A stretch of 64,000 nt of DNA, from the NCBI GenBank assembly GCA_964391725.1, contig CAYMNB010000009.1, positions 12,413 through 76,412 of the forward strand, read 5' to 3'. Shown here piece after piece: positions 1 to 9,252 of the stretch. Under the pieces are notes generated by a model. The model had not been told where the DNA came from, ran no database searches, and worked only from the letters and a program-made list of their open reading frames with translations. The translations under genes and the position numbers were made by a program. Each line of letters opens with the position of its first letter. Positions within the stretch are counted from its first letter, which is position 1. This DNA is from SpSt-1165 sp964391725. Lineage in GTDB: Bacteria; Chloroflexota; Anaerolineae; Anaerolineales; Anaerolineaceae.

Positions 1-1692
1 GGCGAAACGCATTTGCTCCTGTTGATGCTGGATATCTTCCAGCATGTCTTCGGCCTTGTGTTCCACCGGGTCGATCTGCTGGCGGGCGTGGGCGATAATG
101 CTTTTGGCAAGGCCTTCACGCTCGGCTATGAACAGCGCGTTGGATCGCCCTGGCAGGCCGATCATCAGGCGATAGGTGGGCGAAAGTGTGTCGAGGTCGA
201 AGGACATGGCGGCATTGACCACCCCCGGCGTGGCATAGGCAAAGGATTTCAGACCGGCGAAGTGGGTGGCGATCATGCAGGGGATCTGGTTGGCGGTCAG
301 GTAAGATAAAATGGCGTGCGCCAATGCTTCACCCTCCAGTGGGTCAGTACCTGAACCAAGCTCATCTAGCAACACCAATGCCTGTGAATGAGATTCTTGC
401 AGGATGTGGATGATGTTCTTGATGTGGCCGGAGAAGGTAGACAGCGACTGTTCGATGGATTGCTCATCGCCAATGTCCGCCAGCAAGTTTTCGAAAATGG
501 TGAATTGTGCGCCGGATGCTGCCGGAATGTGCAGTCCGGATTGCGCCATGGCAACCAGCAGGCCGGTAGTTTTCAGTGTAACGGTCTTGCCGCCTGTATT
601 GGGGCCGGTGATCACCAGCGCGTAGTGCGGTTTTTCCAGCAGGATATCGACTGGCACCACGCTCTCAGGGTCAAGCAGGGGGTGGCGCGCTTTGATGAAG
701 TGGATGTGGCTGCCGGGATGCTCCTGGTTGGCGGCCGGGCGGAAGGCAAGCACCTCTGGTTCGCTGCCTTTGATGTCTTCGGCATATTTTGCGACCATCA
801 GGGCAAAATCGATCATGGCGACGCAATCGACGATCTGTTTGATCTGTAGATAAACTTCGCCGATTTCCATCGATAGCTCTGCCAGAATGCGGCGCACTTC
901 ATCGCGCTCCGCCAATTTCAATTCCTGCCATTCATTGTTGAGATCAACCACCGCCAGTGGTTCCACAAATAAGGTTTGCCCGGTGCCTGATTGGTCATGA
1001 ATGATGGCGGGGATGCGGTTCTTGAAGTTGGCGCGCAAAGGAATCACGTATCTGCCGCCGCGCTGGGTGATCAAGGCATCTTGCAGCAGCGGTACAATGT
1101 CGGGGTTGCTGATCATGGATTGCAGCTTGTTCATCAGGCGATTATGGGCAACCTTGATCTCTCCGCGCAGGCGCGATAACTCAGGCGAAGCTGAATCCAT
1201 CATCTGGTTGTCGGGCCCGATCACCCTGGATATACGGTCAATGAGGCCTTTGGGGGGTGTCAGATGACGGGCGTATGTCAGCAGATGCGGATAGAGCAAC
1301 TCAGGGGCATCTTCGCGTAAATCTTCGGGTTTGATGGGTGAATCTGGATCAATTTCACCGCCCTTTTTGGTAAAAAAAGGCCGTTGTAGTTTGCGGGCGG
1401 ATACCAGGGTGTCTTTGATCTCCACAATTTCTTCGATGCTAAGCACATAGGCACGTGAGGCGCGCTCTGCCGCGGGGCGTACATCGCGCACACCACCGAT
1501 ACGCAGATCCGGGTTCATAGAAAGCAGCAGGCGGGCTTCACGGGTGAAGGCCAGCCGTTCACGCACCTCTTCCAGCATGGAAGAGGGCTGCAATGCCAGG
1601 GCAATTTCGGCAGATGCATTGAAAGCAGCATAGTCAGCCAGTTGCTGCAACACTTTGGGATATTCAATCAGTTGTAGGGTTTTTTGGTCCAT
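1..1692 (-). CDS. mutS2: MutS2 family protein, 3' end cut by window edge
   Basis: Reading the minus strand from the ATG at 1692 gives 564 codons that run off the left edge, so the C-terminus is missing. The product is a MutS2-type ATPase, which acts on branched DNA or stalled/collided ribosomes rather than in classical mismatch repair. The N-terminus opens MDQKTLQLIEYPKVL, as in the family. The ABC-type ATPase core is intact: Walker A GPNTGGKT at about residues 363-370, and Walker B LVLLDELGSGTDP with Asp443-Glu444. A histidine switch (ATTHF) follows. MutS2 proteins are usually near 800 residues, so the KOW and Smr endonuclease domains would lie beyond position 1. Whether Smr is present cannot be seen. 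A weak GA-rich ribosome site precedes the ATG. Family assignment is firm. Confidence 0.92.
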   Translation of the reverse strand, partial: MDQKTLQLIEYPKVLQQLADYAAFNASAEIALALQPSSMLEEVRERLAFTREARLLLSMNPDLRIGGVRDVRPAAERASRAYVLSIEEIVEIKDTLVSARKLQRPFFTKKGGEIDPDSPIKPEDLREDAPELLYPHLLTYARHLTPPKGLIDRISRVIGPDNQMMDSASPELSRLRGEIKVAHNRLMNKLQSMISNPDIVPLLQDALITQRGGRYVIPLRANFKNRIPAIIHDQSGTGQTLFVEPLAVVDLNNEWQELKLAERDEVRRILAELSMEIGEVYLQIKQIVDCVAMIDFALMVAKYAEDIKGSEPEVLAFRPAANQEHPGSHIHFIKARHPLLDPESVVPVDILLEKPHYALVITGPNTGGKTVTLKTTGLLVAMAQSGLHIPAASGAQFTIFENLLADIGDEQSIEQSLSTFSGHIKNIIHILQESHSQALVLLDELGSGTDPLEGEALAHAILSYLTANQIPCMIATHFAGLKSFAYATPGVVNAAMSFDLDTLSPTYRLMIGLPGRSNALFIAEREGLAKSIIAHARQQIDPVEHKAEDMLEDIQHQQEQMRFA

Positions 1693-1833
1693 GATTGTTT
1701 CTTCACTCTCTTCTGGTCTGCTCCACATTAGCGCCAAACCAGACCGGCAGCAAGGGCTTTGCCGGCTTTCATTTTCTTCCGCCCAAATTATACCCGGTTT
1801 TCATGACGGTCAAGGGTGTGAGGGACGCTTAGT

Positions 1834-3150
1834 TTAGCGACGGTTGCGATCACTGGCTGAAATGGGCGGCCTGATGCTGGCGCCGAAAATTTCGGGACCC
1901 AACTTGAAACCTGCTGCCTCCAGTTTGTGCATGAATTGCGGGCGGATACCGGTGGCTTTCAATTCACCGAGCACCTTGCCGTTGGCATCCACGCCTATCT
2001 GGTCAAAGCGGTAGATGTCAGTCATCACCACGGTATTGCTCTCCATGCCGACCACTTCGGTGACGGAGGTGATGATGCGCCGGCCGTCACGCAAGCGGGT
2101 TTGCTGCACGATCAGGTCAATGGCCGAAGCGATTTGGCGGCGGACAACATCCACCGGTAGATCCATGCCGGCCATCAGAACCAGGGTTTCAAGGCGTGAA
2201 ATTGAATCGCGCGGTGAGTTGGCATGCACCGTTGTCATGGAGCCATCATGTCCGGTGTTCATCGCCTGCAGCATGTCGATGGCTTCACCGCCGCGGCATT
2301 CGCCAATGATGATGCGTTCGGGACGCATGCGCAGGGCATTGCGTACCAATAATCGGATGGTGACCTCATTTTCGCCATCAAAATCAGGCGGTTTGGTTTC
2401 CAGCCGCACCACATGCTCCTGCTGCAGTTGCAATTCGGCGGCATCTTCGATGGTGATTACGCGCTCTTCTTCGGGGATGAAACTGGATAAAACGTTGAGG
2501 GTAGTGGTTTTACCCGAGCCTGTGCCGCCGGAGATGACGACGTTCAGGCGTGAAGCAACGCATACCCGCAAAAATTCTGCCATTTGGGCCGTCAACGAAC
2601 CAAATTTTACCAGGTCATTAACGGTCAATTGTTCTTTGGAAAATTTTCGAATGGTGAGGGTGGAACCATCAATGGAACAGGGCGGAATAATGGCGTTAAC
2701 GCGGGAACCATCCGGCAAGCGCGCATCCACCATGGGGTGCTTGTCATCGACATGCCTGCCCAGCGGTTCGATGATGCGATCAATGATCTGGCGCAGTTCA
2801 CGTTCATTTTCGAAACGAATGCGAGTGCGCTCCACCTTACCGCGCCGCTCAATGAAGATTAAATCAGGCCCATTGACCATCACCTCGGTGATATCGGGGT
2901 CATCCAACAACGGCTGGATGGGTCCCAGCCCTACGATTGTGTGCAGGATTTGCCTCAGCAGTTCATCTTGCATGGGGCGCGATAATTTGACATTGGTGCT
3001 TTCATACGCCCGCATAATCAATGCGCGCGTGACTTCTATCAGCTTGTCTTGGGGGGGCTGCAAAGATAATAATTCGCGCTGCACAGATTCGATGATGAAT
3101 TGGCGCAGCTTTGGCAGATCGATACTGGGCGGTGCAGGATTTTGTGTCAT
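1834..3150 (-). CDS. CpaF/TadA-type type II/IV secretion ATPase
   Basis: A 438-residue hexameric secretion ATPase of the GspE/VirB11 superfamily, CpaF (TadA) branch, which powers assembly of Tad/Flp pili or related secretion machines at the inner face of the membrane. Residues 1-190 form the N-terminal domain with the typical GLGPIQPLLDDPDITEVMVN block. The ATPase core has Walker A GGTGSGKTT (208-216), an Asp box ITIEDAAELQL (from 232), Walker B IIIGECRGGE (280-289) and a His box TGHDGSMTTVHAN (299-311). All catalytic motifs are intact. No other tad/flp gene (tadB, tadC, pilin, prepilin peptidase) is seen nearby. Its neighbours are mutS2 downstream and a divergent FHA-ABC gene. Either its partners are elsewhere or this is an orphan ATPase. 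The long plus-strand ORF opposite it is a shadow. Confidence 0.9.
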   Translation of the reverse strand: MTQNPAPPSIDLPKLRQFIIESVQRELLSLQPPQDKLIEVTRALIMRAYESTNVKLSRPMQDELLRQILHTIVGLGPIQPLLDDPDITEVMVNGPDLIFIERRGKVERTRIRFENERELRQIIDRIIEPLGRHVDDKHPMVDARLPDGSRVNAIIPPCSIDGSTLTIRKFSKEQLTVNDLVKFGSLTAQMAEFLRVCVASRLNVVISGGTGSGKTTTLNVLSSFIPEEERVITIEDAAELQLQQEHVVRLETKPPDFDGENEVTIRLLVRNALRMRPERIIIGECRGGEAIDMLQAMNTGHDGSMTTVHANSPRDSISRLETLVLMAGMDLPVDVVRRQIASAIDLIVQQTRLRDGRRIITSVTEVVGMESNTVVMTDIYRFDQIGVDANGKVLGELKATGIRPQFMHKLEAAGFKLGPEIFGASIRPPISASDRNRR

Positions 3151-3489
3151 AAGGAATTCCCATTGAGCTTTGAGAGAAAGGGTAGCCTGCCATAATTATA
3201 CAGCCAATTGGCGGCTTTTTTTGACTCAACCCGCTAATGAATACAGCCTTCTTGCAAAATGGGTATATAAAAAAGATTTGCTTGTATAATAGGGTTATTA
3301 AGTATCAACTTCGTAGAAAATCACAGAGAATCGAATGGAGAGGCATGTAGACCATCGAGTATACGCTGCCGAGAGGGTTGCTTTGACTTTTTGTCATTGT
3401 CAACCGTCTTCCTTTTGGCAAAGTAATGCGGAATATCATCATGCCCCAACCGAGAAAAAATTGCGGCCAGTGAATAGAGAGGAACCTGT
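3151..3489. promoter_or_regulatory. Divergent intergenic region between cpaF-like and FHA-ABC genes
   Basis: This 339-nt region separates the two divergent starts. A perfect TATAAT at 3285-3290 could be the -10 of a rightward promoter, but no good -35 lies 16-18 nt upstream. A pair of short arms (TTGAC/GTCAA) flanks a T-rich stretch near 3390-3410. A 52-codon reading frame (3335-3493) is described separately. No RNA gene is recognisable. Confidence 0.35.
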
Positions 3490-3493
3490 ATGA
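3335..3493 (+). CDS. Possible 52-residue upstream ORF, coupled to the FHA-ABC gene
   Basis: An ATG at 3335 opens a 52-codon frame whose TGA stop overlaps the ATG of the next gene (ATGA at 3490-3493). The predicted peptide starts MERHVDHRVYAAERV, is rich in His and Arg, and matches no family I know. A weak AGAGA precedes the start. The ATGA overlap is the only argument for real translation (coupling or a leader peptide). It could equally be chance. Confidence 0.18.
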   Translation: MERHVDHRVYAAERVALTFCHCQPSSFWQSNAEYHHAPTEKKLRPVNREEPV

Positions 3494-6400
3494 GCATTCA
3501 TAATGTCGTTCTGGTGTATCGCAAAGAAGGAACGGATTGGCAGCGCAGAGAATTGTCATCCGGCAAGTACAGCATCGGCCGTTCTGCCCAGGCAGACATC
3601 CAATTTGATGCCCCCAACCTGTCACGCCTGCATGTGGAAGTGATCGTAGATGAAAACGGCGTGCGGGTGGTGGACCTAAATTCCTCCAATGGTTCATTCC
3701 TCAATGGCGAGAAACTGATGCCGCAACAGGCTTATCAGATGAAACCTGGTGATTTACTGCGACTCGGTTCTTTTGAGATGACTTTTGAGTGGGAAGAACC
3801 CGAACAACCCAAAGAGGAACCATTTGTAGAACTGCCGACCAGTTTCCGCGCACCTGAGCCATTCGAACGCACGCTGCTGGATGAAGAAGCCAGCCAGCCA
3901 GGTTTTGTCCTGCGTTTTACGGCGTTGGATGGAGAACCGGTGGAAAAACCGCTGGCGCCCGGAGACTATGTCATCGGACGGGCAGATACCTGCGACATTC
4001 CTTTACCGATTGGCAAAGTCTCACGGATGCACGCGCGTCTGGCAGTTAGTGATCTCGGCTGCACATTGGAAGACCTTGGGTCTTCCAATGGCACTTTTTA
4101 CCAGGGTAATCGTGTAGAGGCGCACAGCAAGGTGCTGTTGACTGCCGGCAGCGTGTTTACTATTGGTGGCTGTGACATCACCGTTGCCATGCGAGGTGCA
4201 GCCATGCCAGCTGATGAAGTGGATGCGACCAGGGTGGATGAGATTCCCAAATTTGCCAGGCAAGAAATACCCGAACCTGCCACCCAGATTGATGCGGTGA
4301 GTGGAGAAGGGCCCACACAGCTGGACGGTCTTGAAAGCCAGCCGACAGAGCTGGATGCCGGCATTGAAGGAGCACCGACCGAAATTGAGGGTGTTGGTAT
4401 CTCAGGTGATCGCACCACACTGGATGCACAGCCGCCCATGGCACCGGTGGGTGAATTGAGCAAAGGCGTTCTGTTAAAATTCCGCCGAGAACGCGGCGTA
4501 TGGGATCAGGTTAGTCTGCTGCCAGGTGATTATGTGCTGGGGCGATCTGCCGAGGCGGATATATCGCTGCCGGATGAAGATATCTCACGCCGTCACCTGC
4601 AACTGAGCATTGATGCGCAGGCAGGTTGTTATGTGATGGATCTTGGCTCTGCCAATGGCACGCAGTTGAACGGTATGCCGCTGCAGCCGCGCAACCGCAT
4701 GCCGCTGGCGGAGGGCGGATTGATCAAGCTGGGCAGTTATGAGATTCAAGTGGCGCCGCTGACCAGTGAATCTATGACGCAGATCCAGATCGGCAAGACG
4801 GAGATCGGTGAAACCGTGGTCGGCGCTACCCAGGTGATGCCGGCGGTATCGGTGCCGATCCTGCGCTGGCGGGAGGGCAGCGGTCCCTGGAGTGAATTCC
4901 AGCTGTTGACTGGTGAACAGATCTTGGGGCGCAGCAGCGAAGCACAGCTGAGAGTGCCCTCCAATACCATCTCTCGCCAGCATGCGCGGCTGTTCGTACA
5001 GGGGCAGCAGGTGTGGATCACGGACTTGAATTCCAAGAACGGCATTGTGATAAATGGGCAAAAATTGACGCCCAACCAGAGCGTACCGCTGCCATCGGGC
5101 GCGCGCTTTACGGTGGATGATTTTGTCTTTGAACTGGTGGTTGGCGCGGCTGCCGTCGCTGGTGAGATGAGCATGACGGCCTTTGAAGGTTCGGTGGGCC
5201 CGTGCATTCTCGAACCAGGCAAGATGAATTTGCTGTTGAACCTGCCGTCTGAAGTCAGCGGCGCAGACGAGACCATGATCGGTGCAGAGTTGGGCATCGA
5301 TATGGCTTTACTCGGCGCGCAGGAAGCGCAGGCACCCATCAACCTGGCTGGCCATGAACGCGTGACCATCGGGCGTGCGGACGACAATATGATTGCCTTC
5401 AAACACCCACTGGTCAGCCGCTACCATGCCGTGATTGAGCGCATGGGCACCCGCACCCGCATCACCGATCTGCACAGCGCCAATGGCGTGTATATCAATG
5501 AGCAGGTGGTAGAGGGGCAGGGTTGGCTGAAACCCGGCGATGTGATCAAGATTGGCCCATTCGTGATCGCTTTCACCGGTAATGAATTGAGGCCGTCCAC
5601 CGCGCAGTCTTACGCTATCGATGTGGTGGGATTGCAGAAATGGGTCACCAAAGACCTGAACCTGTTGAAGAATATCAGCCTGAGCGTGGGGCAGAATGAG
5701 TTTGTGGCGCTGGTTGGCATGAGCGGCGCCGGCAAAAGCACCTTGATGGACGCCGTCAACGGCTTCCGGCCTGCCACCCATGGGCGCGTGTATGTCAATG
5801 GTACTGATCTGTATCAGAATTATTCCGCTTTCCGCGACGATATCGGCAATGTGCCGCAGAGAGATATCGTTCATACAGAACTGACCGCAGAACAAGCGCT
5901 CGATTATGCCGCACAACTGCGCATGCCGCCGGATTCCAGCGCGGCAGAGCGCAAGCATGCGGTGGCAGAAACACTGGCTGACCTTGGGTTGACCTTCCGC
6001 AAAGATGTATTGATCTCACGCCTGTCGGGCGGGCAATTGAAGCGTGTTTCTATCGGCGTTGAGCTGCTGACCAAGCCGCGCTTGTTCTTCCTTGATGAAC
6101 CTACCAGCGGCCTTGACCCGGGCACCGAATATGAGATGATGAAGTTGCTGCGGCGGCTGGCAGACCAGGGGCGCACAATTATGATCATCACCCACGCCAC
6201 CAAGAACGTCATGTTCTGCGACAAAGCCATCATCATCGCCAAAGGCGGCAACATGGCCTTTTACGGCCCGCCAGAGGACGCACTGCGCTACTTTGATCAG
6301 TTCCGCTCAGACCGCGAGCGGTTGGAAAAAGATATGGAGTTCGACGATATTTATCGCATTCTGGAAGATCCTGCCAAAGGCAAACCGGAGCAGTGGCGTG

Positions 6401-8058
6401 AGCGTTACCTGCAAAGTGAATACGCGCGCTATACCCAGCCGCAGAATGCATTGCAGCAGGCGGCGCCGATTGACAAAAGCGCCCGCAAACGCGGCGGAAA
6501 ACGCATTTCAGGATTCCGCCAATTCTTCATTCTCTCAAGCCGCTACCTGCGCTGCATGTTCCAGGACAAGGCGTCCTTGATTCTGATGCTCTCGTTGGCG
6601 CCGATTTTGGGTTTGATGAACTTCATCTGGGGTTCTAAATTGTTTGATCCGGTGCAGGGCAATGCCGCCAAGACCATGGGGGTGTGGTTCGCCATGGCCA
6701 TCGTGGGTATTCTTGTGGGCTACATGGGTTCTATCCAGGAATTGGTGAAAGAACAAGAGATCTATAAGCGTGAGCGCGCGGTGGGGCTGAAGATACTTCC
6801 CTACATCATGTCGAAAGTGTGGGTAGGTGCGGCGCTGGCTTTCTACCAGGCCTTCTTCATCCTGGTGTTCACGGTGATTCTGGCAAGGCCGGCAATCAGC
6901 CATATTCTTGGTTATCTGGTGTTGTACGTCACCCTGTGGCTGGTGATATTCTGTTCCTTTATCCTGGGCTTGTTGATCTCTGCCATTTCGAAAAACCCCA
7001 ACACCGCTCAATTAATCATGATCGCCACGTTTGTACCGCAAATCCTGTTGGCGGGTGTGCTTCAGCCGCTGCACCTGATCGTGGGCGGTGATTTGATGAG
7101 TCCGGTGGTGGTGGCGCGCTGGGGGTTTGAAAACTTTGTGAATGCCACCGGCATGGGTGACCCGCTGGTCAACGATATCTGCTGGGCTGGCTCAACCAAA
7201 GAAGAGCGCAGCAAGCTGACCTCAGAAGAAAAAGAGCTGTTGTGCACCTGTATGGGACCGCAGTTGTTCCGCAATTGCGGCACGATTCCGGGTATTCTCT
7301 CACCGGATATGTATGACGAGGAAGCCCAGGTCATGCTGGCGATGCCGCAACCTGAGCAGCCTGAGGAGCCGGATCGTCTGCCGACACCGACCCGGCGTAA
7401 TACGCCCACGCTGCTGCCCAGTCCGACCTTCCTGCCCTCACCAACCTATTTGCCCACCCCGACGCCCTGGATGACGCCCACCAGCAAGCCCATCCGCCTG
7501 CATGTCAATCCTGAGCAGTGTGACGACGGCGAAGGCGAAGGCGGAGGCTGGACCCAAGAGCGCGAAGATTGTGTGAACCAGTTGGCGGCAAACGAGGTAT
7601 ATTTCCAGAAACAGGAAGCCGCAGAACAGATGGAAGAATATCAAGTTACGCGCGAGGCTCAGTTTGAGGTATATCGCGAAGACACCGAGAACCAGTTTAA
7701 TGACTACCGCCAGGGTGTTGAAGGCCAGTTCGAAGAATACAAGGAAGATGTTGGTGACCAAATAGACCAAACCATCGACGAAGAGGTCATCTTGATGGAA
7801 GAGTATGCTGAGGAGAACCTGGATGTCTTCAATCTTTATAAAGAACAGATGGAAGAGTACTCTGATGACCTTTCCTATTATGAGCGCACCCGCCAGAAGG
7901 CGATCTCCTCGGCAGAAGCCATTTTGGGTATGCTGTGGGATGACTACGGACGCGTATTCCGCGGCGGTTCGATTGCCCGTATGTTCTACATCAGCCTGAT
8001 CACGTTGGTGGAGTTCATTCTGTTGTTGATCTTTATGAAACGCAAAGATACGATTTAA
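3490..8058 (+). CDS. FHA(x5)-ABC transporter fusion with extracellular coiled-coil stalk
   Basis: A 1522-residue half-transporter of the ABCG/ABC-2 type fused to phosphothreonine-binding modules. Five FHA domains are visible at about 24-100, 154-232, 345-421, 474-550 and 620-695, each with a GR..(A/D) start, an SR.H-like motif and an N(G) motif. The nucleotide-binding domain has Walker A GMSGAGKST (743-751), signature LSGGQ (845-849), Walker B LFFLDEPTSGLDP (865-877) and switch His902. Five membrane segments follow (about 1028-1190). Then comes an outside loop of roughly 300 residues with a Cys pair region, a Pro/Thr linker (1285-1335) and a Gln/Glu/Tyr-rich coiled coil (1370-1465), and finally a sixth segment (1496-1516). 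Between FHA2 and FHA3 lie six TxxD/E motifs. Transport substrate is unknown. Phospho-regulation by a Ser/Thr kinase is inferred. Confidence 0.88.
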   Translation: MSIHNVVLVYRKEGTDWQRRELSSGKYSIGRSAQADIQFDAPNLSRLHVEVIVDENGVRVVDLNSSNGSFLNGEKLMPQQAYQMKPGDLLRLGSFEMTFEWEEPEQPKEEPFVELPTSFRAPEPFERTLLDEEASQPGFVLRFTALDGEPVEKPLAPGDYVIGRADTCDIPLPIGKVSRMHARLAVSDLGCTLEDLGSSNGTFYQGNRVEAHSKVLLTAGSVFTIGGCDITVAMRGAAMPADEVDATRVDEIPKFARQEIPEPATQIDAVSGEGPTQLDGLESQPTELDAGIEGAPTEIEGVGISGDRTTLDAQPPMAPVGELSKGVLLKFRRERGVWDQVSLLPGDYVLGRSAEADISLPDEDISRRHLQLSIDAQAGCYVMDLGSANGTQLNGMPLQPRNRMPLAEGGLIKLGSYEIQVAPLTSESMTQIQIGKTEIGETVVGATQVMPAVSVPILRWREGSGPWSEFQLLTGEQILGRSSEAQLRVPSNTISRQHARLFVQGQQVWITDLNSKNGIVINGQKLTPNQSVPLPSGARFTVDDFVFELVVGAAAVAGEMSMTAFEGSVGPCILEPGKMNLLLNLPSEVSGADETMIGAELGIDMALLGAQEAQAPINLAGHERVTIGRADDNMIAFKHPLVSRYHAVIERMGTRTRITDLHSANGVYINEQVVEGQGWLKPGDVIKIGPFVIAFTGNELRPSTAQSYAIDVVGLQKWVTKDLNLLKNISLSVGQNEFVALVGMSGAGKSTLMDAVNGFRPATHGRVYVNGTDLYQNYSAFRDDIGNVPQRDIVHTELTAEQALDYAAQLRMPPDSSAAERKHAVAETLADLGLTFRKDVLISRLSGGQLKRVSIGVELLTKPRLFFLDEPTSGLDPGTEYEMMKLLRRLADQGRTIMIITHATKNVMFCDKAIIIAKGGNMAFYGPPEDALRYFDQFRSDRERLEKDMEFDDIYRILEDPAKGKPEQWRERYLQSEYARYTQPQNALQQAAPIDKSARKRGGKRISGFRQFFILSSRYLRCMFQDKASLILMLSLAPILGLMNFIWGSKLFDPVQGNAAKTMGVWFAMAIVGILVGYMGSIQELVKEQEIYKRERAVGLKILPYIMSKVWVGAALAFYQAFFILVFTVILARPAISHILGYLVLYVTLWLVIFCSFILGLLISAISKNPNTAQLIMIATFVPQILLAGVLQPLHLIVGGDLMSPVVVARWGFENFVNATGMGDPLVNDICWAGSTKEERSKLTSEEKELLCTCMGPQLFRNCGTIPGILSPDMYDEEAQVMLAMPQPEQPEEPDRLPTPTRRNTPTLLPSPTFLPSPTYLPTPTPWMTPTSKPIRLHVNPEQCDDGEGEGGGWTQEREDCVNQLAANEVYFQKQEAAEQMEEYQVTREAQFEVYREDTENQFNDYRQGVEGQFEEYKEDVGDQIDQTIDEEVILMEEYAEENLDVFNLYKEQMEEYSDDLSYYERTRQKAISSAEAILGMLWDDYGRVFRGGSIARMFYISLITLVEFILLLIFMKRKDTI

Positions 8059-8075
8059 TCATTGATCTGAATTGC

Positions 8076-8113
8076 CAACGCCCGCCACAAATATCGGCGG
8101 GCGTTGTTGTTTT
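8076..8113 (+). terminator. Rho-independent terminator after the FHA-ABC gene
   Basis: A perfect 11-bp stem (CAACGCCCGCC at 8076-8086 with GGCGGGCGTTG at 8096-8106), a 9-nt loop and a trailing TTGTTTT. It lies 17 nt after the stop codon, so it ends the FHA-ABC transcript before the SIS gene. Confidence 0.85.
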
Positions 8114-8160
8114 AAGGTATCATTGTGATGAAAGAACAGGTAAAAATTTGGAGGTGTATG

Positions 8161-9198
8161 ATGGGTTTGCGCGAAGAAATTCGTGAGCAGCCGCAGGTGG
8201 CGGCAAGGATATTGGCAGAACAGCGTGAGAATATCGAACGCATCGCTGTTGATATTAAACGCAAAGATATTGCGTATGTCTTCCTGGCGGCACGCGGCAC
8301 CTCAGACAATGCCGGGCGGTATGCCAAATATCTGTGGGGTGCCTATAACCAGATACCGCTGGCGATGGCAACCCCCTCGCTGTTCAGTATTTACCAGCAG
8401 CCGCCACAACTGAAGAATTCGTTGGTGGTCAGTATTTCGCAATCGGGCAAATCACCAGACATTGTCAGTGTGATGGCAGAAGCCAAACGCCAGGGCCAGC
8501 CTACGCTGACCATCACCAATATGCCGGATTCACCGCTGGCAGAGTATGCAGATTGGACCATTGACGTGTGCGCCGGTGAGGAAAAAGCGGTGGCAGCCAC
8601 CAAGTCATATACCTCTTCGCTGATGGCGGCGGCGATGCTGTCGTGCGCGTTGAGCGGCGATGAAGAACGCTGGGAAAAACTGAGTATGGTGCCATTCTGG
8701 CTGGAGCAAGTGTTGACCAAAGAGGATCAGCTGGCGTATATGGCACAGCGCTACCGTTACATGGATGCCTGCGTGGTGTTGGGACGCGGTTTTCAATACG
8801 CGACTGCCTATGAGTGGGCGCTGAAGATGAAGGAAATGTGCTATGTGATTGCGGATCCGTATTCATCGGCAGATTTCCAACATGGCCCGATTGCGCTGGT
8901 GGAGCACGGCTTTCCGGTGATGGCGCTTGCCAACAAGGGCGAGGTACTGGGCGACATGCTGGGTTTGATGGATTTACTGCGACGAGAGCATCATGTGGAG
9001 CTGTTCACCATCAGTGATGATAATGACGCCCTGCGCCTGGCGAATTCTGCCCTGGCGTTGCCGGCAGGCATTCCTGAATGGATCAGCCCGATCGTTTCGA
9101 TCGTACCGGCGCAGTTGTTTACCTATCACCTGACCAGGGTCAAAGGCTTTGATACCGAGTCTCCACGCAGTTTGAGCAAGGTGACCGAAACCTTTTAA
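8161..9198 (+). CDS. SIS-domain protein, GlmS isomerase-like (possible aminosugar deaminase/isomerase)
   Basis: A 345-residue protein made of two SIS (sugar isomerase) domains, equivalent to the isomerase half of glucosamine-6-phosphate synthase but without the N-terminal glutaminase domain. Phosphosugar-binding motifs are visible: ARGTSDNAG (44-52), SISQSGKSPD (91-100) and a KSYTSS stretch. Proteins of this build include AgaS, FrlB and the NagB-II glucosamine-6-phosphate deaminases, so an aminosugar-phosphate role is likely but the exact substrate is not visible. The reading frame is open upstream to a GTG at 8125, and an ATG also occurs at 8158. I chose 8161 because GGAGG at 8150-8154 then sits 6 nt away. 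It follows a terminator and is probably monocistronic or leads into the zinc-ribbon genes. Confidence 0.85.
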   Translation: MGLREEIREQPQVAARILAEQRENIERIAVDIKRKDIAYVFLAARGTSDNAGRYAKYLWGAYNQIPLAMATPSLFSIYQQPPQLKNSLVVSISQSGKSPDIVSVMAEAKRQGQPTLTITNMPDSPLAEYADWTIDVCAGEEKAVAATKSYTSSLMAAAMLSCALSGDEERWEKLSMVPFWLEQVLTKEDQLAYMAQRYRYMDACVVLGRGFQYATAYEWALKMKEMCYVIADPYSSADFQHGPIALVEHGFPVMALANKGEVLGDMLGLMDLLRREHHVELFTISDDNDALRLANSALALPAGIPEWISPIVSIVPAQLFTYHLTRVKGFDTESPRSLSKVTETF

Positions 9199-9214
9199 CC
9201 GGTTTTTCGACGGC

Positions 9215-9252
9215 TTGATAGGTTATTTTTGTTATTTGATAGCATTTGATAG
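9215..9252. repeat. Three TTGATAG direct repeats in helical phase
   Basis: TTGATAG occurs at 9215-9221, 9236-9242 and 9246-9252. Start-to-start steps are 21 and 10 nt, close to whole turns of the helix. A TATACT at 9264-9269 could be a -10 element for the zinc-ribbon genes, so the repeats may be a regulator-binding site upstream of that promoter. No -35 of good match is present. Confidence 0.35.

Noticed and set aside
2015..3166. 383-codon plus-strand frame
   Set aside because: It is the mirror of the CpaF-type gene, with low-complexity Ser/Arg composition and no family pattern.
3200..3232. GCCAATTGGC followed by a T-run as terminator
   Set aside because: The 10-nt palindrome leaves no loop, the alternative stem is only 4 bp, and no gene ends before it on that strand.
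9215..9252. TTGATAG repeats as a CRISPR or minisatellite
   Set aside because: Only three 7-mers with irregular spacing and no spacers.
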